Source of the DNA: Betaproteobacteria bacterium | GTDB taxonomy: Bacteria; Pseudomonadota; Gammaproteobacteria; Burkholderiales; CAIKXV01 | DNA length: 35,591 bases | Direction of reading: 5' to 3' | Assembly: GCA_021298815.1 (NCBI GenBank) | Contig: JAJTHE010000051.1 | Coordinates: 1-35,591, forward strand | Shown: positions 8,491 through 15,908 of the stretch, one piece after another | How the letters are laid out: each line of letters starts with the position of its first letter | How positions within the stretch are numbered: the stretch's first letter is position 1 | Made by a program: the position numbers and the translations under genes | Notes under the pieces: model-generated | What the model was told of the DNA's origin: nothing | What the model saw: only the letters and a program-made list of their open reading frames with translations | The model's database searches: none

Positions 8491-8586
8491 TGACGCGTCG
8501 TGTCACCGCGCGCGGCCGTCGGCGGCCGCGCGGGCGGGGCTGTGCGTTCCTTCTTGTGTGGCATCATCATACGGCACATGACGCAC
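8491..8586. promoter_or_regulatory. LysR-Bug 3 divergent control region with hairpin and inverted repeats
   Basis: The 144-bp divergent region contains three symmetric elements. TGAC-N7-GTCA lies at 8491-8505, next to the LysR start. A perfect 10-bp inverted repeat, CGCGCGGCCG (8509-8518) with CGGCCGCGCG (8523-8532), has a 4-nt loop. GTGCGT (8542-8547) and ACGCAC (8581-8586) flank an AT-richer core with ATCATCAT. LysR proteins bind imperfect dyads of this kind in divergent promoters, so the last element is the best operator candidate. I could not assign confident -35/-10 boxes. Confidence 0.35.
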
Positions 8587-8630
8587 GGCGCGCCCGGATC
8601 CACAGGGGCGGCCGGCAACGGAGGAGCAGG

Positions 8631-9707
8631 ATGAGGATAACCGGCGTACCTGCGGTTGCCACGACTTCGACAGGGATGGCGGGCGCGCCGGCCGTGTCGG
8701 CCACTAAGACCCCGGCGGTGGCGGCCGCGACCCTGCTCGCGTTCGCGGCCACCATCGCCAGCAGTGCCGCGGCCTGGGCGCAGTCGTCCCAGTCGTCCCA
8801 GTCGTCGCAGTCCTGGCCCAACCGTGCGGTGCGCGCCATCGTGCCCGGGCCGCCGGGCGGCGGCACCGACATCCTCACCCGGGCGGTGGTGCAGAAGATG
8901 GCCGAGAACCTCGGCCAGCCGTTCATCGTCGAGAACCGCGCCGGTGCCAGCGGCATCATCGGCGTCGAACTGGCGATGCGCGCGCCGCCCGACGGCTACA
9001 CGGTGCTTATGGGCCACAGCGGCACGCATGCGATCAACCTCAGCCTGCGCAAGACGCTGTCCTACCATCCGGTGCGCGACTTCACCGCGCTGATGCTGGT
9101 GGCCAGCGTGCCCAACGCGCTGGTGGTGCACCCGTCCTTCCCGGCGAAGTCGGTCAAGGACATGGTCGCGCTGGCGCGGGCCAAGCCGGGACAGGTCACC
9201 TATGCATCGGCGGGCACCGGCTTCTCGCAGCACCTGGCCGGCGTGCTGTTCGCCGACATGGGCGGCGTCGACATGCTGCACATCCCGTACAAGGGCAGCA
9301 CGCCCGGCATGACCGACGTCATCGGCGGCAACGTGATGAGCATGTTCCCGAACATCACCACCGCGATGCCGCACCTGAAGAGCGGCCGGCTGCGCGCGCT
9401 CGGCGTGACTTCGGCGAAGCGCTCCGACGTGCTGCCCGAGGTGCCGGCCATCGCCGAGACGCTGCCCGGCTACGAGGCACTGGCCTGGTTCGGCCTGTTC
9501 GGACCCGCCGCGATGCCGGCCGACCTGGTGCGCCAGGTCAATGCCGAGATGGTGCGTGCGCTGGGCGATGCGAAGGTGCGCGAGATGGTGCGCAGCCAGG
9601 GCGGCGACCTCGGGGGCGGGTCGCCCGAGCAGTTCCAGGCGTTCGTGAACGCCGAGATCGTGAAGTGGGCGAAGGTGATCAAGCGGGCGGGGGTGGAACA
9701 GGAGTAG
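8631..9707 (+). CDS. Bug/TctC-family substrate-binding protein (Bug 3)
   Basis: This 358-aa Bug protein starts at an ATG preceded by GGAGGAG. It has an unusually long export region of about 55 residues: a Thr/Ala-rich start, the hydrophobic stretch AAATLLAFAATIASSAAA, then WAQ and a QSSQSSQSSQS linker encoded by a 9-bp tandem repeat. The first ligand loop is PGPPGGGTD and the second is HIPYKGS. The body is otherwise standard (DGYTVLM, VHPSFPAKS). It is divergent from the LysR gene and likely under its control. The related Bug 4 follows 94 bp downstream behind its own possible promoter. Confidence 0.94.
   Translation: MRITGVPAVATTSTGMAGAPAVSATKTPAVAAATLLAFAATIASSAAAWAQSSQSSQSSQSWPNRAVRAIVPGPPGGGTDILTRAVVQKMAENLGQPFIVENRAGASGIIGVELAMRAPPDGYTVLMGHSGTHAINLSLRKTLSYHPVRDFTALMLVASVPNALVVHPSFPAKSVKDMVALARAKPGQVTYASAGTGFSQHLAGVLFADMGGVDMLHIPYKGSTPGMTDVIGGNVMSMFPNITTAMPHLKSGRLRALGVTSAKRSDVLPEVPAIAETLPGYEALAWFGLFGPAAMPADLVRQVNAEMVRALGDAKVREMVRSQGGDLGGGSPEQFQAFVNAEIVKWAKVIKRAGVEQE
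8782..8808 (+). repeat. 9-bp in-frame tandem repeat in Bug 3 signal/mature junction
   Basis: Three consecutive units of CAGTCGTCC (the third ends CG) encode Gln-Ser-Ser three times at the predicted mature N-terminus of Bug 3. The unit is a multiple of three, so copy-number change by slippage would lengthen or shorten the linker without breaking the frame. Confidence 0.8.
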
Positions 9708-9736
9708 GCGGTGCCGACCACCTGATGCGGCGTGAT

Positions 9737-9766
9737 TTGACGCTGCGTGCAGCGCCCTTGTATCGT
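9737..9766 (+). promoter_or_regulatory. Putative sigma-70 promoter with palindrome in the spacer
   Basis: TTGACG (9737-9742) and TATCGT (9761-9766), 18 bp apart, resemble -35 and -10 boxes 36 bp before the Bug 4 start. The spacer begins in a perfect palindrome, CGCTGC-GT-GCAGCG (9741-9754), placed where a repressor could block polymerase. This is prediction from sequence only. Confidence 0.35.
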
Positions 9767-9801
9767 GGGCCGATCGATCCATCGTCTTCGGCGGGCCCGC
9801 C

Positions 9802-10803
9802 ATGATCCGCATGTACCGAACGTTTCCGACTGCCGCCGCGATGCTGGGCACTGGCGTACTGGGCGCGCTCTGCGCGAGCCAGCCCGTGGCGGCGCAGTCC
9901 CCGGACAAGTGGCCGGGAAAGGCGATCCGCATCCTGATCGGCTACGCGCCCGGCACCTCGATCGACATCAACGGCCGTTTCCTCGCGCAGCGCCTGTCCG
10001 AGGAGTATGGCCAGCCGGTGGTGGTCGACAACCGGCCCGGCGCCACAGGCGCGATCGCGGCCGAGGCGGTGGCGAAGGCGGCGCCCGACGGCCATACCCT
10101 GCTTGCCGGTCCCGGGTCGGGCATCGTCGCCACGCCCTGGCTGCAGAAGGTGGCCTTCGATCCGCTGCGCGACTTCACGCCGGTGGCGCTGATCGGCGAG
10201 TTCTCGTTCCTGATGGTCGCGCATCCCTCGCTGCCGGCGAAGAACGTGCGCGAGGTGCTGGCGCTCGCACGCAAGCGGCCGGGCGAGATGGCCTATGGCT
10301 CGAACGGGGTCGGCAGCGCGTTCCACCTGGCCGGCGTGCTGTTCGGTGCGATGGGCAACGTGGAGATCCTGCACGTGCCTTACCGGGGCGGCGGCAATGC
10401 CGCGCTGGTCGACCTCACCGGCGGGCGCATCCACCTGATGTGGAACAGCCCGGTGTTCCTGCTGCCGCATGTGAAGGCGGGGCGGTTGCGCGCGATCGCG
10501 GTCACCGGCCCGAAGCGCATCCCCGCGCTGCCCGACGTGCCGACCATCGCCGAGTCCGGACTGCCGGGCTACGCGATGACCGGCTGGCAGGGCATCGTCG
10601 CACCGGTGAACACGCCGCGCGAGGTGGTGATGCGGCTGAACGGTTCCATCGGCAAGGTGCTGTCCTCGCCCGAGGGGCGCGAGGCGTGGACCGGCCAGGG
10701 CATGGAGCCCACCGTGCTCTCGCCCGAGCAGTTCGGCGCGCTGCTGCGCGCCGACTTCGAGTCCTACGGCAAGCTGGTCAAGCGCATCGCGAAGGACATC
10801 TGA
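9802..10803 (+). CDS. Bug/TctC-family substrate-binding protein (Bug 4)
   Basis: This 333-aa Bug protein has a signal peptide ending near PVAAQS (about residue 33), then WPGKAIRILIGY. Its ligand loops depart from the family norm. Loop 1 is GYAPGTSID instead of PFPPGGxxD, and loop 2 is VPYRGG, with Arg for the usual Lys. The segment HLMWNSPVFLLPHVKAG also has a bulky Trp where most Bugs have small residues. A different, perhaps larger or neutral, ligand is an inference. There is a weak ribosome site before the ATG, and an alternative ATG lies three codons on. A large hairpin follows the stop. Confidence 0.93.
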   Translation: MIRMYRTFPTAAAMLGTGVLGALCASQPVAAQSPDKWPGKAIRILIGYAPGTSIDINGRFLAQRLSEEYGQPVVVDNRPGATGAIAAEAVAKAAPDGHTLLAGPGSGIVATPWLQKVAFDPLRDFTPVALIGEFSFLMVAHPSLPAKNVREVLALARKRPGEMAYGSNGVGSAFHLAGVLFGAMGNVEILHVPYRGGGNAALVDLTGGRIHLMWNSPVFLLPHVKAGRLRAIAVTGPKRIPALPDVPTIAESGLPGYAMTGWQGIVAPVNTPREVVMRLNGSIGKVLSSPEGREAWTGQGMEPTVLSPEQFGALLRADFESYGKLVKRIAKDI

Positions 10804-10815
10804 CCGGCACGCTGC

Positions 10816-10856
10816 GGCTGCGGCTGCGGCCGCCGTCCCCGGCCGCGGCCGCGGCC
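10816..10856. terminator. Strong bidirectional hairpin between convergent operons
   Basis: Bases 10816-10832 pair with 10840-10856 as an almost perfect 17-bp GC stem (two G-T wobbles) with a 7-nt loop. It lies in the 59-bp gap between the 3' ends of Bug 4 and the minus-strand 13-gene operon. A short TTT follows on the plus strand. The position and strength fit a terminator shared by both transcripts. Confidence 0.6.
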
Positions 10857-10862
10857 TGCGTT

Positions 10863-11717
10863 TCAGCCCGGCGGCATCCCTTCCAGCGTGCCCGGCTGGT
10901 TGGCCAGCCACCAGGTCGCCAGTTCGCGGCAGGTCATGAAGCGCGTGCCGGGCCGGCCGGCCATGTAGCCCAGGAAGTCCTCGACGATGCGCGCACGGGC
11001 TGCACGACCCGAACCGTAGTCGCCGCGCGGATGCAGGGTGAGCGTCACCAGCGTGCCCTCGGCATGCATCGCGTCGAACTCCTCCTTCCACGTCTTCAGC
11101 ACGCGGATGTGCGAGTGCCGCGGCTCGTAGAAGGTCGCATCCTGCAGGGGCTGGAACTGCGGCAGTTCGACCAGCCTGCGGCCGCCGTCGGCCTGCACGA
11201 TGTAGGGCCAGTCGTCATCCTCGAAGCTGGCGTCGTAGAGGTAGCCGAGCCGTGCCAGGTGGCCGAGCGTCGCCGGCGACAGCAGGCCGCGCGGCGCGCG
11301 CCAGCCGACCGGCGCGCTGCCGGTGGCGGCGGTGAGCGCCTCGTGCGCGCGCTGCAGCGTGGCGAACTCGGAATCGCCGAGGCTGCCATGGTCCTCGAAC
11401 GCGTAGCCGCGGGCGCCGACTTCGTGCCCCCCCTTCAACACGGCGTCGAGCGCGGCGGGGTGGCGTTGCGCGTCGGTCGCAGGCACGAACACGGTGGCCT
11501 TCGTGCCGGTGTTCGCGAAGGCGTCGAGCAGGCGCGCGAGACCGGCGCGCATGCCGTAGCGGCCGTAGGAATAGCGGCCGTACAGGTTCTCTTCGCGCGT
11601 CTCGGTCAGGTCGACCGATTCGGCGTCGAAGTTGACCGTGACCAGGACGATGCACTGCGCATCGCCGGGCCAGCGCGGGCTGGCGAGCCGCGGCAGGGAG
11701 CTAGTCGAAGCTGGCAT
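10863..11717 (-). CDS. NodB-fold polysaccharide deacetylase-like protein lacking metal ligands (probable pseudoenzyme)
   Basis: This 284-aa protein is homologous along its whole length to the gene just upstream in the operon and has no signal peptide. Shared features are the N-terminal strand, ENLYGRYSYGRYGM, GWRAPRG (about 138-144), DASFEDDDWPY, and LTLHPRGDYGSG with His229. The metal-site motifs are changed. The expected TVDFD reads TVNFD (Asn29), and the expected SHGYLH reads ARGYAF, so both metal-binding histidines are replaced (Arg103, Phe107). On family knowledge it should not bind the usual Zn or Co and is unlikely to hydrolyse by the normal mechanism. Its start overlaps the end of the intact paralogue by 17 bp, which suggests balanced synthesis and possibly a heteromer (inference). 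Confidence 0.9.
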   Translation of the reverse strand: MPASTSSLPRLASPRWPGDAQCIVLVTVNFDAESVDLTETREENLYGRYSYGRYGMRAGLARLLDAFANTGTKATVFVPATDAQRHPAALDAVLKGGHEVGARGYAFEDHGSLGDSEFATLQRAHEALTAATGSAPVGWRAPRGLLSPATLGHLARLGYLYDASFEDDDWPYIVQADGGRRLVELPQFQPLQDATFYEPRHSHIRVLKTWKEEFDAMHAEGTLVTLTLHPRGDYGSGRAARARIVEDFLGYMAGRPGTRFMTCRELATWWLANQPGTLEGMPPG

Positions 11718-12513
11718 GGTTTTCCCTCACCCAGTCGGCGAGCCCGCCGACACTGAAGAAACGCACGCCTTCATGGCGCTTGATGTAGGTGATCAGTTCC
11801 TCGACGATGCGCGCGCGCGCCGGCGTGCCGGAGCCCCAGCCGCTGCGCGCATGCACCATCAGCATGTAGTAGCCGTTCTCGTGGTACAGGGTGTCGAATT
11901 CCTGCTTCCAGTGTTCCAGCACCTCGGACGGCGGCGTCATGCTGAAGCGGTAGAACGGGAAGTCGTCGAGGCTGTAGGCGCTGCTCGGCAGCTCCGGCAT
12001 GTCGTCCTGGCGCTGGCCGTCGATCTCGACCATGTACGGCAGGTCGTAGTCCTTGTCGCTCGAGTCGTAGCGGTAGCCGAGGCGGCGCAGCACGCGCATC
12101 GTGCGCGCGCTCTTGCGGCCGGACGGGGATCGCCAGCCGGTCGGCGGGGCACCCATCAGCCCGGTGAGGATGTCGTGGGTGCGTTCGAGCAGGGCCTCTT
12201 CCTCGTCGCCCAGTTCCCAGCTCTCGTGCAGGTAGCCATGCGAGCCGATCTCGAAGCCGCGGCGATGTGCCTCCTGCACCAGTTCCGGATAGCACTCGGC
12301 ATCGAAGCCGGGCATGAAGAAGGTGGTCGGCACGCCATGGCGTTCGAACAGGTCCATGTAGCGCGGCATGCCGCAGCGGCCGGAATAGCGGCCGACGGCA
12401 TTGGCGCCGAGCGGGCGCAGCTTGCGGCCGGTCTCGTGCGACGGGCCGTCGAAGTCCACGGTCAGGCAGACGGCGCAGCGCACGCCGTCGGGCCAGCGGT
12501 AACGTCCCTTCAT
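11701..12513 (-). CDS. NodB-fold hydrolase (polysaccharide deacetylase/PuuE/cyclic-imidase-like), intact metal site
   Basis: This 270-aa cytoplasmic protein has no signal peptide and the NodB fold with a complete site: TVDFD (Asp20, Asp22), SHGYLH (His92, His96), GWRSPSG (Arg128), and a late His221 in MVHARSG. The absence of export and the overall pattern fit the PuuE/HpPgdA branch, whose members include allantoinase-type and cyclic-imide hydrolases acting on small molecules, rather than cell-wall deacetylases. Ring-opening of a cyclic imide or amide is therefore the better guess, but specificity cannot be read from sequence. An AAGGAGGA ribosome site lies in the 10-bp gap after the C45 gene. 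The degenerate paralogue is encoded immediately downstream. Confidence 0.92.
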   Translation of the reverse strand: MKGRYRWPDGVRCAVCLTVDFDGPSHETGRKLRPLGANAVGRYSGRCGMPRYMDLFERHGVPTTFFMPGFDAECYPELVQEAHRRGFEIGSHGYLHESWELGDEEEALLERTHDILTGLMGAPPTGWRSPSGRKSARTMRVLRRLGYRYDSSDKDYDLPYMVEIDGQRQDDMPELPSSAYSLDDFPFYRFSMTPPSEVLEHWKQEFDTLYHENGYYMLMVHARSGWGSGTPARARIVEELITYIKRHEGVRFFSVGGLADWVRENHASFD

Positions 12514-12523
12514 CTGTCCTCCT

Positions 12524-13615
12524 TCAATCGCTGCCGGGCAGGCCGACCGAACGGTACTCGGACTGGCACGGCTGGCCTGCGGCGATATGCACCCGGTTGT
12601 TCTGCAGGTCGAACACCTGCGAGGATACGGTCATCGTCGGCTCGCTGCCCGGGTAGTCGTGCGGGTGGCGGCAGATCGAGCGTGGATGCCCGAAGTGGTC
12701 GCGCAGCGTGTCCTTCACGTCGTCGACGGTGATCGAGCCGATCTTCGGTTCCAGCAGCTGGCGCGCGCGGAAGTCGCGGTACAGGCTGTCGCCTGTATAG
12801 AACTTCGCCACGCCGGTGGACTGTGCGACCACCGACTGGAAGTGGTTGGAATGGGTCAACAGCCCGCGCACGGGATAGACCGGGAAGGCCTGCTTCGGCG
12901 AGAGTTCGAAGTCGATCGCCACGCCGCCGCGATGCGCGACCAGGTAGTTTCCGGACGCGCCACGCGGCGCCCGCACCAGGCGGTCGATCGCCTCGTAGTA
13001 GTGCCGGGCGTTGAGCACCTGGCGGCGCAGGATCGGGATCGGCACGCCGACATGGCCACGGTCCTCGTTCGACACCAGCAGGTTGCCGCAGATCGCGATG
13101 CCGTCCTCGTTGAAGCCGTCGCGGCCGACCATGCCGGCCTCGACGATCAGGGTCAGCGCCGGCTTGCGCTGCTGGCGGATCTTCAGCACGACGATGCTGT
13201 CGACGCAGCCGTCGCGCCAGTCCCAGTTCTTGCCGACGATCACGCCGCCGTCGCGCGCGGCCTCGGGCAGCACCGCGATCGTCGTGCACTCGGTGGCTGG
13301 CTTCAGGCCCATCGCGCTGCCGTAGAGCAGCTCGGTGCGGCAGTTGACCGCGACGATGTCCTCGAACGCCTGCTTCGACCCGGCGGCGATGCCTTCCAGC
13401 TCGCGCAGGATGTCGAGGTCGATCTCGCGGATCGACTGCGCGAAGGTCCTTGCCCGCTCCCGCGTGGCCGCGAGCGACAGCCTGGCCTGGCGCTCGAACG
13501 ACGGCAGGTAGATGTCGAGGGTCTGCTGCACGCGCTCGGCGGCGAGCCGGCCATGGGCCTCGCCGCAGTCGTGCGCGCTGCCTTCGATCTCGTGGACGGG
13601 GAACGGCGTGTACAT
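12524..13615 (-). CDS. C45-family autoproteolytic acyltransferase/amidohydrolase (Ntn hydrolase)
   Basis: This 363-aa protein belongs to the family of acyl-CoA:6-aminopenicillanate acyltransferase (C45). These N-terminal-nucleophile enzymes cleave their own precursor and then hydrolyse or transfer acyl groups on amines. The predicted nucleophile is Cys110 in ATECTTIAV, giving a processing site between Glu109 and Cys110. The upstream VNCRTELLYGS and downstream KNWDWRDG and NEDGIAICGN segments are family landmarks. No signal peptide is seen, so it should be cytoplasmic. Here it sits between a Gfo/Idh oxidoreductase and two NodB hydrolases, which suggests a role in breaking an N-acyl or amide bond in a catabolic route. 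No antibiotic-biosynthesis context is present. Confidence 0.9.
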   Translation of the reverse strand: MYTPFPVHEIEGSAHDCGEAHGRLAAERVQQTLDIYLPSFERQARLSLAATRERARTFAQSIREIDLDILRELEGIAAGSKQAFEDIVAVNCRTELLYGSAMGLKPATECTTIAVLPEAARDGGVIVGKNWDWRDGCVDSIVVLKIRQQRKPALTLIVEAGMVGRDGFNEDGIAICGNLLVSNEDRGHVGVPIPILRRQVLNARHYYEAIDRLVRAPRGASGNYLVAHRGGVAIDFELSPKQAFPVYPVRGLLTHSNHFQSVVAQSTGVAKFYTGDSLYRDFRARQLLEPKIGSITVDDVKDTLRDHFGHPRSICRHPHDYPGSEPTMTVSSQVFDLQNNRVHIAAGQPCQSEYRSVGLPGSD

Positions 13616-13684
13616 GGCAGGAACTCCGGTTCGGGGCGCGTGTGCAGGTATCGGCGACGCGTGCAGCGGCTCGCAGGCCCGGGC

Positions 13685-14725
13685 TCAGGCGCGGGCGCCG
13701 GTGACCGGCACGGTCCGGCGCTCGTCGATCGACTGCATGATCGCGCGGGTCACTTCGACCAGGGCCACGCCCGATTCTCCATCCGGCAGGTCGGTCCGGA
13801 CACCGGCCAGTTCGGCCTCGAATGCGTCGATCTCGAGCCGGTAGGCCGACGGCGCGGCGGTGAAGGCTTCCTCGCGGCTGCCCTCGGGCGTGGTGATCGT
13901 CAGCACATGGCGATCGGTCCAGCGCAGGGCGGAGGTGCTGGCCATCCCGCGCGTGCCCTGGAGCACGAAGTCGTTGCGCACGCTGGGCATCTCGCGCGTC
14001 GCGCGCACCACGGCCTGGCAGCCGCTGCCGAGCATCGCCAGCACGGTCACCGTCTCGTCGGGCAGGCCGGCGCGCCGGTCGGGGTGCGACAGCGCGCAGA
14101 CTTCGGTGTAGGGCAGGCCCGAGACCCACTGCACCAGGTCGAGCAGGTGCACCGCCATGTCGAACAGGGCGCCGCCCTGGCGCATGTCCAGCCGCCACGG
14201 CGCGCGCGTACCGCCCATCGGCCCGTTGCGCTCGAGCGAGATCGCGCGCAGTTCTCCGAGTTCGCCCGACTGGACCACCTCGCGCAGGCGGCGGATCACC
14301 GGCTCCAGGCGGATCTGGTGCGCGACGCGCAGCACGACGCCGGCGTCGCGGCAGGCCTGCGTCATCGCCACCGCCTCGGCGAGGTCGATCGACAGCGGCT
14401 TCTCGCACAGCACGTGCTTGCGGTGGCGTGCAGCGGCGAACACCGCAGCGCCATGCAGCGCATTGGGCGTGCAGACATAGATCGCGTCGACCGCGGGATC
14501 GGCCGCCAGCGATTCTGGATCGTCATGGATGCCGGCCACGCCGTGCCGGGCGGCGAAGGCGCGGGTCTTCTCCGGCGAGCTGCCCAGGCAGGCGACCAGC
14601 TGCGATCCCGGGCTCTGCCGGATCGCCGGCACCATCCACTGCTCGACCAGGCGGCCCAGTCCGACAACGCCCCAGCGAACCGTGCGGGCGTCCTTCCCTC
14701 GCCCGGCTTCCGGCTCAACGGCCAC
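13685..14725 (-). CDS. Gfo/Idh/MocA-family oxidoreductase
   Basis: This 346-aa NAD(P)-dependent enzyme has the Rossmann motif GVVGLGRLVEQW at about 19-30 and the hallmark EKPL with Lys109, followed by the alpha/beta domain containing GGALFDMAVHLLDL, whose Asp and His complete the usual catalytic set. The family oxidises or reduces sugars, inositols and related hydroxy compounds. I chose the GTG start because GGGAGG lies 9 bp before it; a TTG seven codons upstream is possible, and no ATG is available near the N-terminus. A 69-bp gap separates it from the C45 gene and 51 bp from Bug 5, in line with the rest of the operon. Confidence 0.92.
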   Translation of the reverse strand: MAVEPEAGRGKDARTVRWGVVGLGRLVEQWMVPAIRQSPGSQLVACLGSSPEKTRAFAARHGVAGIHDDPESLAADPAVDAIYVCTPNALHGAAVFAAARHRKHVLCEKPLSIDLAEAVAMTQACRDAGVVLRVAHQIRLEPVIRRLREVVQSGELGELRAISLERNGPMGGTRAPWRLDMRQGGALFDMAVHLLDLVQWVSGLPYTEVCALSHPDRRAGLPDETVTVLAMLGSGCQAVVRATREMPSVRNDFVLQGTRGMASTSALRWTDRHVLTITTPEGSREEAFTAAPSAYRLEIDAFEAELAGVRTDLPDGESGVALVEVTRAIMQSIDERRTVPVTGARA

Positions 14726-14776
14726 GTCGTCGGTCCTCCCGTGCAAGACGACGCGCAGTATACATCCGGACGTCCG

Positions 14777-15820
14777 CTAATCGACCTTCACGCCCGCGCG
14801 CTTCGCCACCGGCCCCCAGGTCGAGAGGTCGCTCGCGATGACTTCGGCCAGGCGTGCCGGTCCGCCCGGCGTGAACTCGAGCCCGAGCGACGCGAAGCGC
14901 TCGCGTGTCTCGGCGAGCTGCAGGATCTTCGCGGTTTCGTCGGCGAGCCGGTCGACGATCGCCTTCGGGGTACCCAGGGGCGCCATCAGTCCATAGAAGT
15001 TGTTCGCCGCATATTGCTTGATGCCGGACTCGATGAAGGTCGGCACGTCCGGCAGGAAGGCCGAACGCCTGTCGGAGGCGATCGCCACCACTCGCAGGCG
15101 GCCTTCCTTCAGCAGCGACGACGCGGATGCATACGAGTCGAACATCAGCTGGATGTTGCCGGCCACGATGTCGGCCTTGGCCGGGGCGCTTCCCTTGTAG
15201 GGCACATGGGTGAACTCCACGCCGGTGAGTCCCTGCAGCAGTTCGATCTCGAGGTGGGCGAGCGTCCCGCTGCCCAGGGAGCCGAATGCCAGTTCGCGCG
15301 GCCGCGCCTTGGCCAGCGCGATCACGTCGCGCACCGTCTTCACCGGCAGCGACGGATGCGCGACCAGCACATGCGGCGCATTGGCCAGCAGCGCGACCGG
15401 GGCGAAGCTCTTCGCGAGGTCGTATCCCGGCGACGCATAGACATTGGACGCGACCGCATGGTTGGTGACCGCCGCGAGCAGCAGCGTATAGCCGTCCGGC
15501 GCGGCCTTCGACACATAGGCCGGGCCGAGGTTGGTACCGGCGCCCGGCCGGTTCTCGACCAGCACCTGATGGCGCAGCGATTCCCCCAGGTTGCCGGCGA
15601 CCACGCGCGCGACGATGTCCGCGGCACCGCCCGGCGGAAACGGCACGATCAGCCGCACCGGCCGCACCGGCCAGGCCTGTGCCGGCTGTGCCAGCGCGTC
15701 CGCCGGGGCGAGCGAGAAGGACGCGGACAGCATGGCGATCGCCAGTGGCGCGACCTGCGCGGCGTGCCTGACGCGCAAGGCAGGGAAGGCAGGAAAGCGG
15801 CGGGCGGGCAGGAGGGTCAC
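14777..15820 (-). CDS. Bug/TctC-family substrate-binding protein (Bug 5)
   Basis: This 347-aa Bug protein begins at a GTG preceded by GAAGGA. The signal peptide (about 1-45) has its hydrophobic core in PLAIAMLSASFSLAPA and ends near ALAQ. The mature sequence opens AWPVRPVRLIVPF with the standard loop PFPPGGAAD and loop 2 HVPYKGS, so it should bind a carboxylate-like ligand in the classical way. It is followed by the Gfo/Idh gene and preceded by Bug 6, with an 88-bp gap between the two Bugs. Confidence 0.94.
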   Translation of the reverse strand: MTLLPARRFPAFPALRVRHAAQVAPLAIAMLSASFSLAPADALAQPAQAWPVRPVRLIVPFPPGGAADIVARVVAGNLGESLRHQVLVENRPGAGTNLGPAYVSKAAPDGYTLLLAAVTNHAVASNVYASPGYDLAKSFAPVALLANAPHVLVAHPSLPVKTVRDVIALAKARPRELAFGSLGSGTLAHLEIELLQGLTGVEFTHVPYKGSAPAKADIVAGNIQLMFDSYASASSLLKEGRLRVVAIASDRRSAFLPDVPTFIESGIKQYAANNFYGLMAPLGTPKAIVDRLADETAKILQLAETRERFASLGLEFTPGGPARLAEVIASDLSTWGPVAKRAGVKVD

Positions 15821-15908
15821 GGTGAGGTTCCTTCGACTGTGGGAGGGACACGCATCGGGTCTGCAGCACGATGCGTGCCGGGATCGCGTGCGTCGTGCAG
15901 GAACCGAC

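Noticed and set aside
7593..9932. A 779-codon minus-strand frame containing the LysR gene as its C-terminus
   Set aside because: Only the last 297 codons, starting at MELRHLRYF, resemble a protein family; the upstream part is antisense to Bug 3 and its promoter region.
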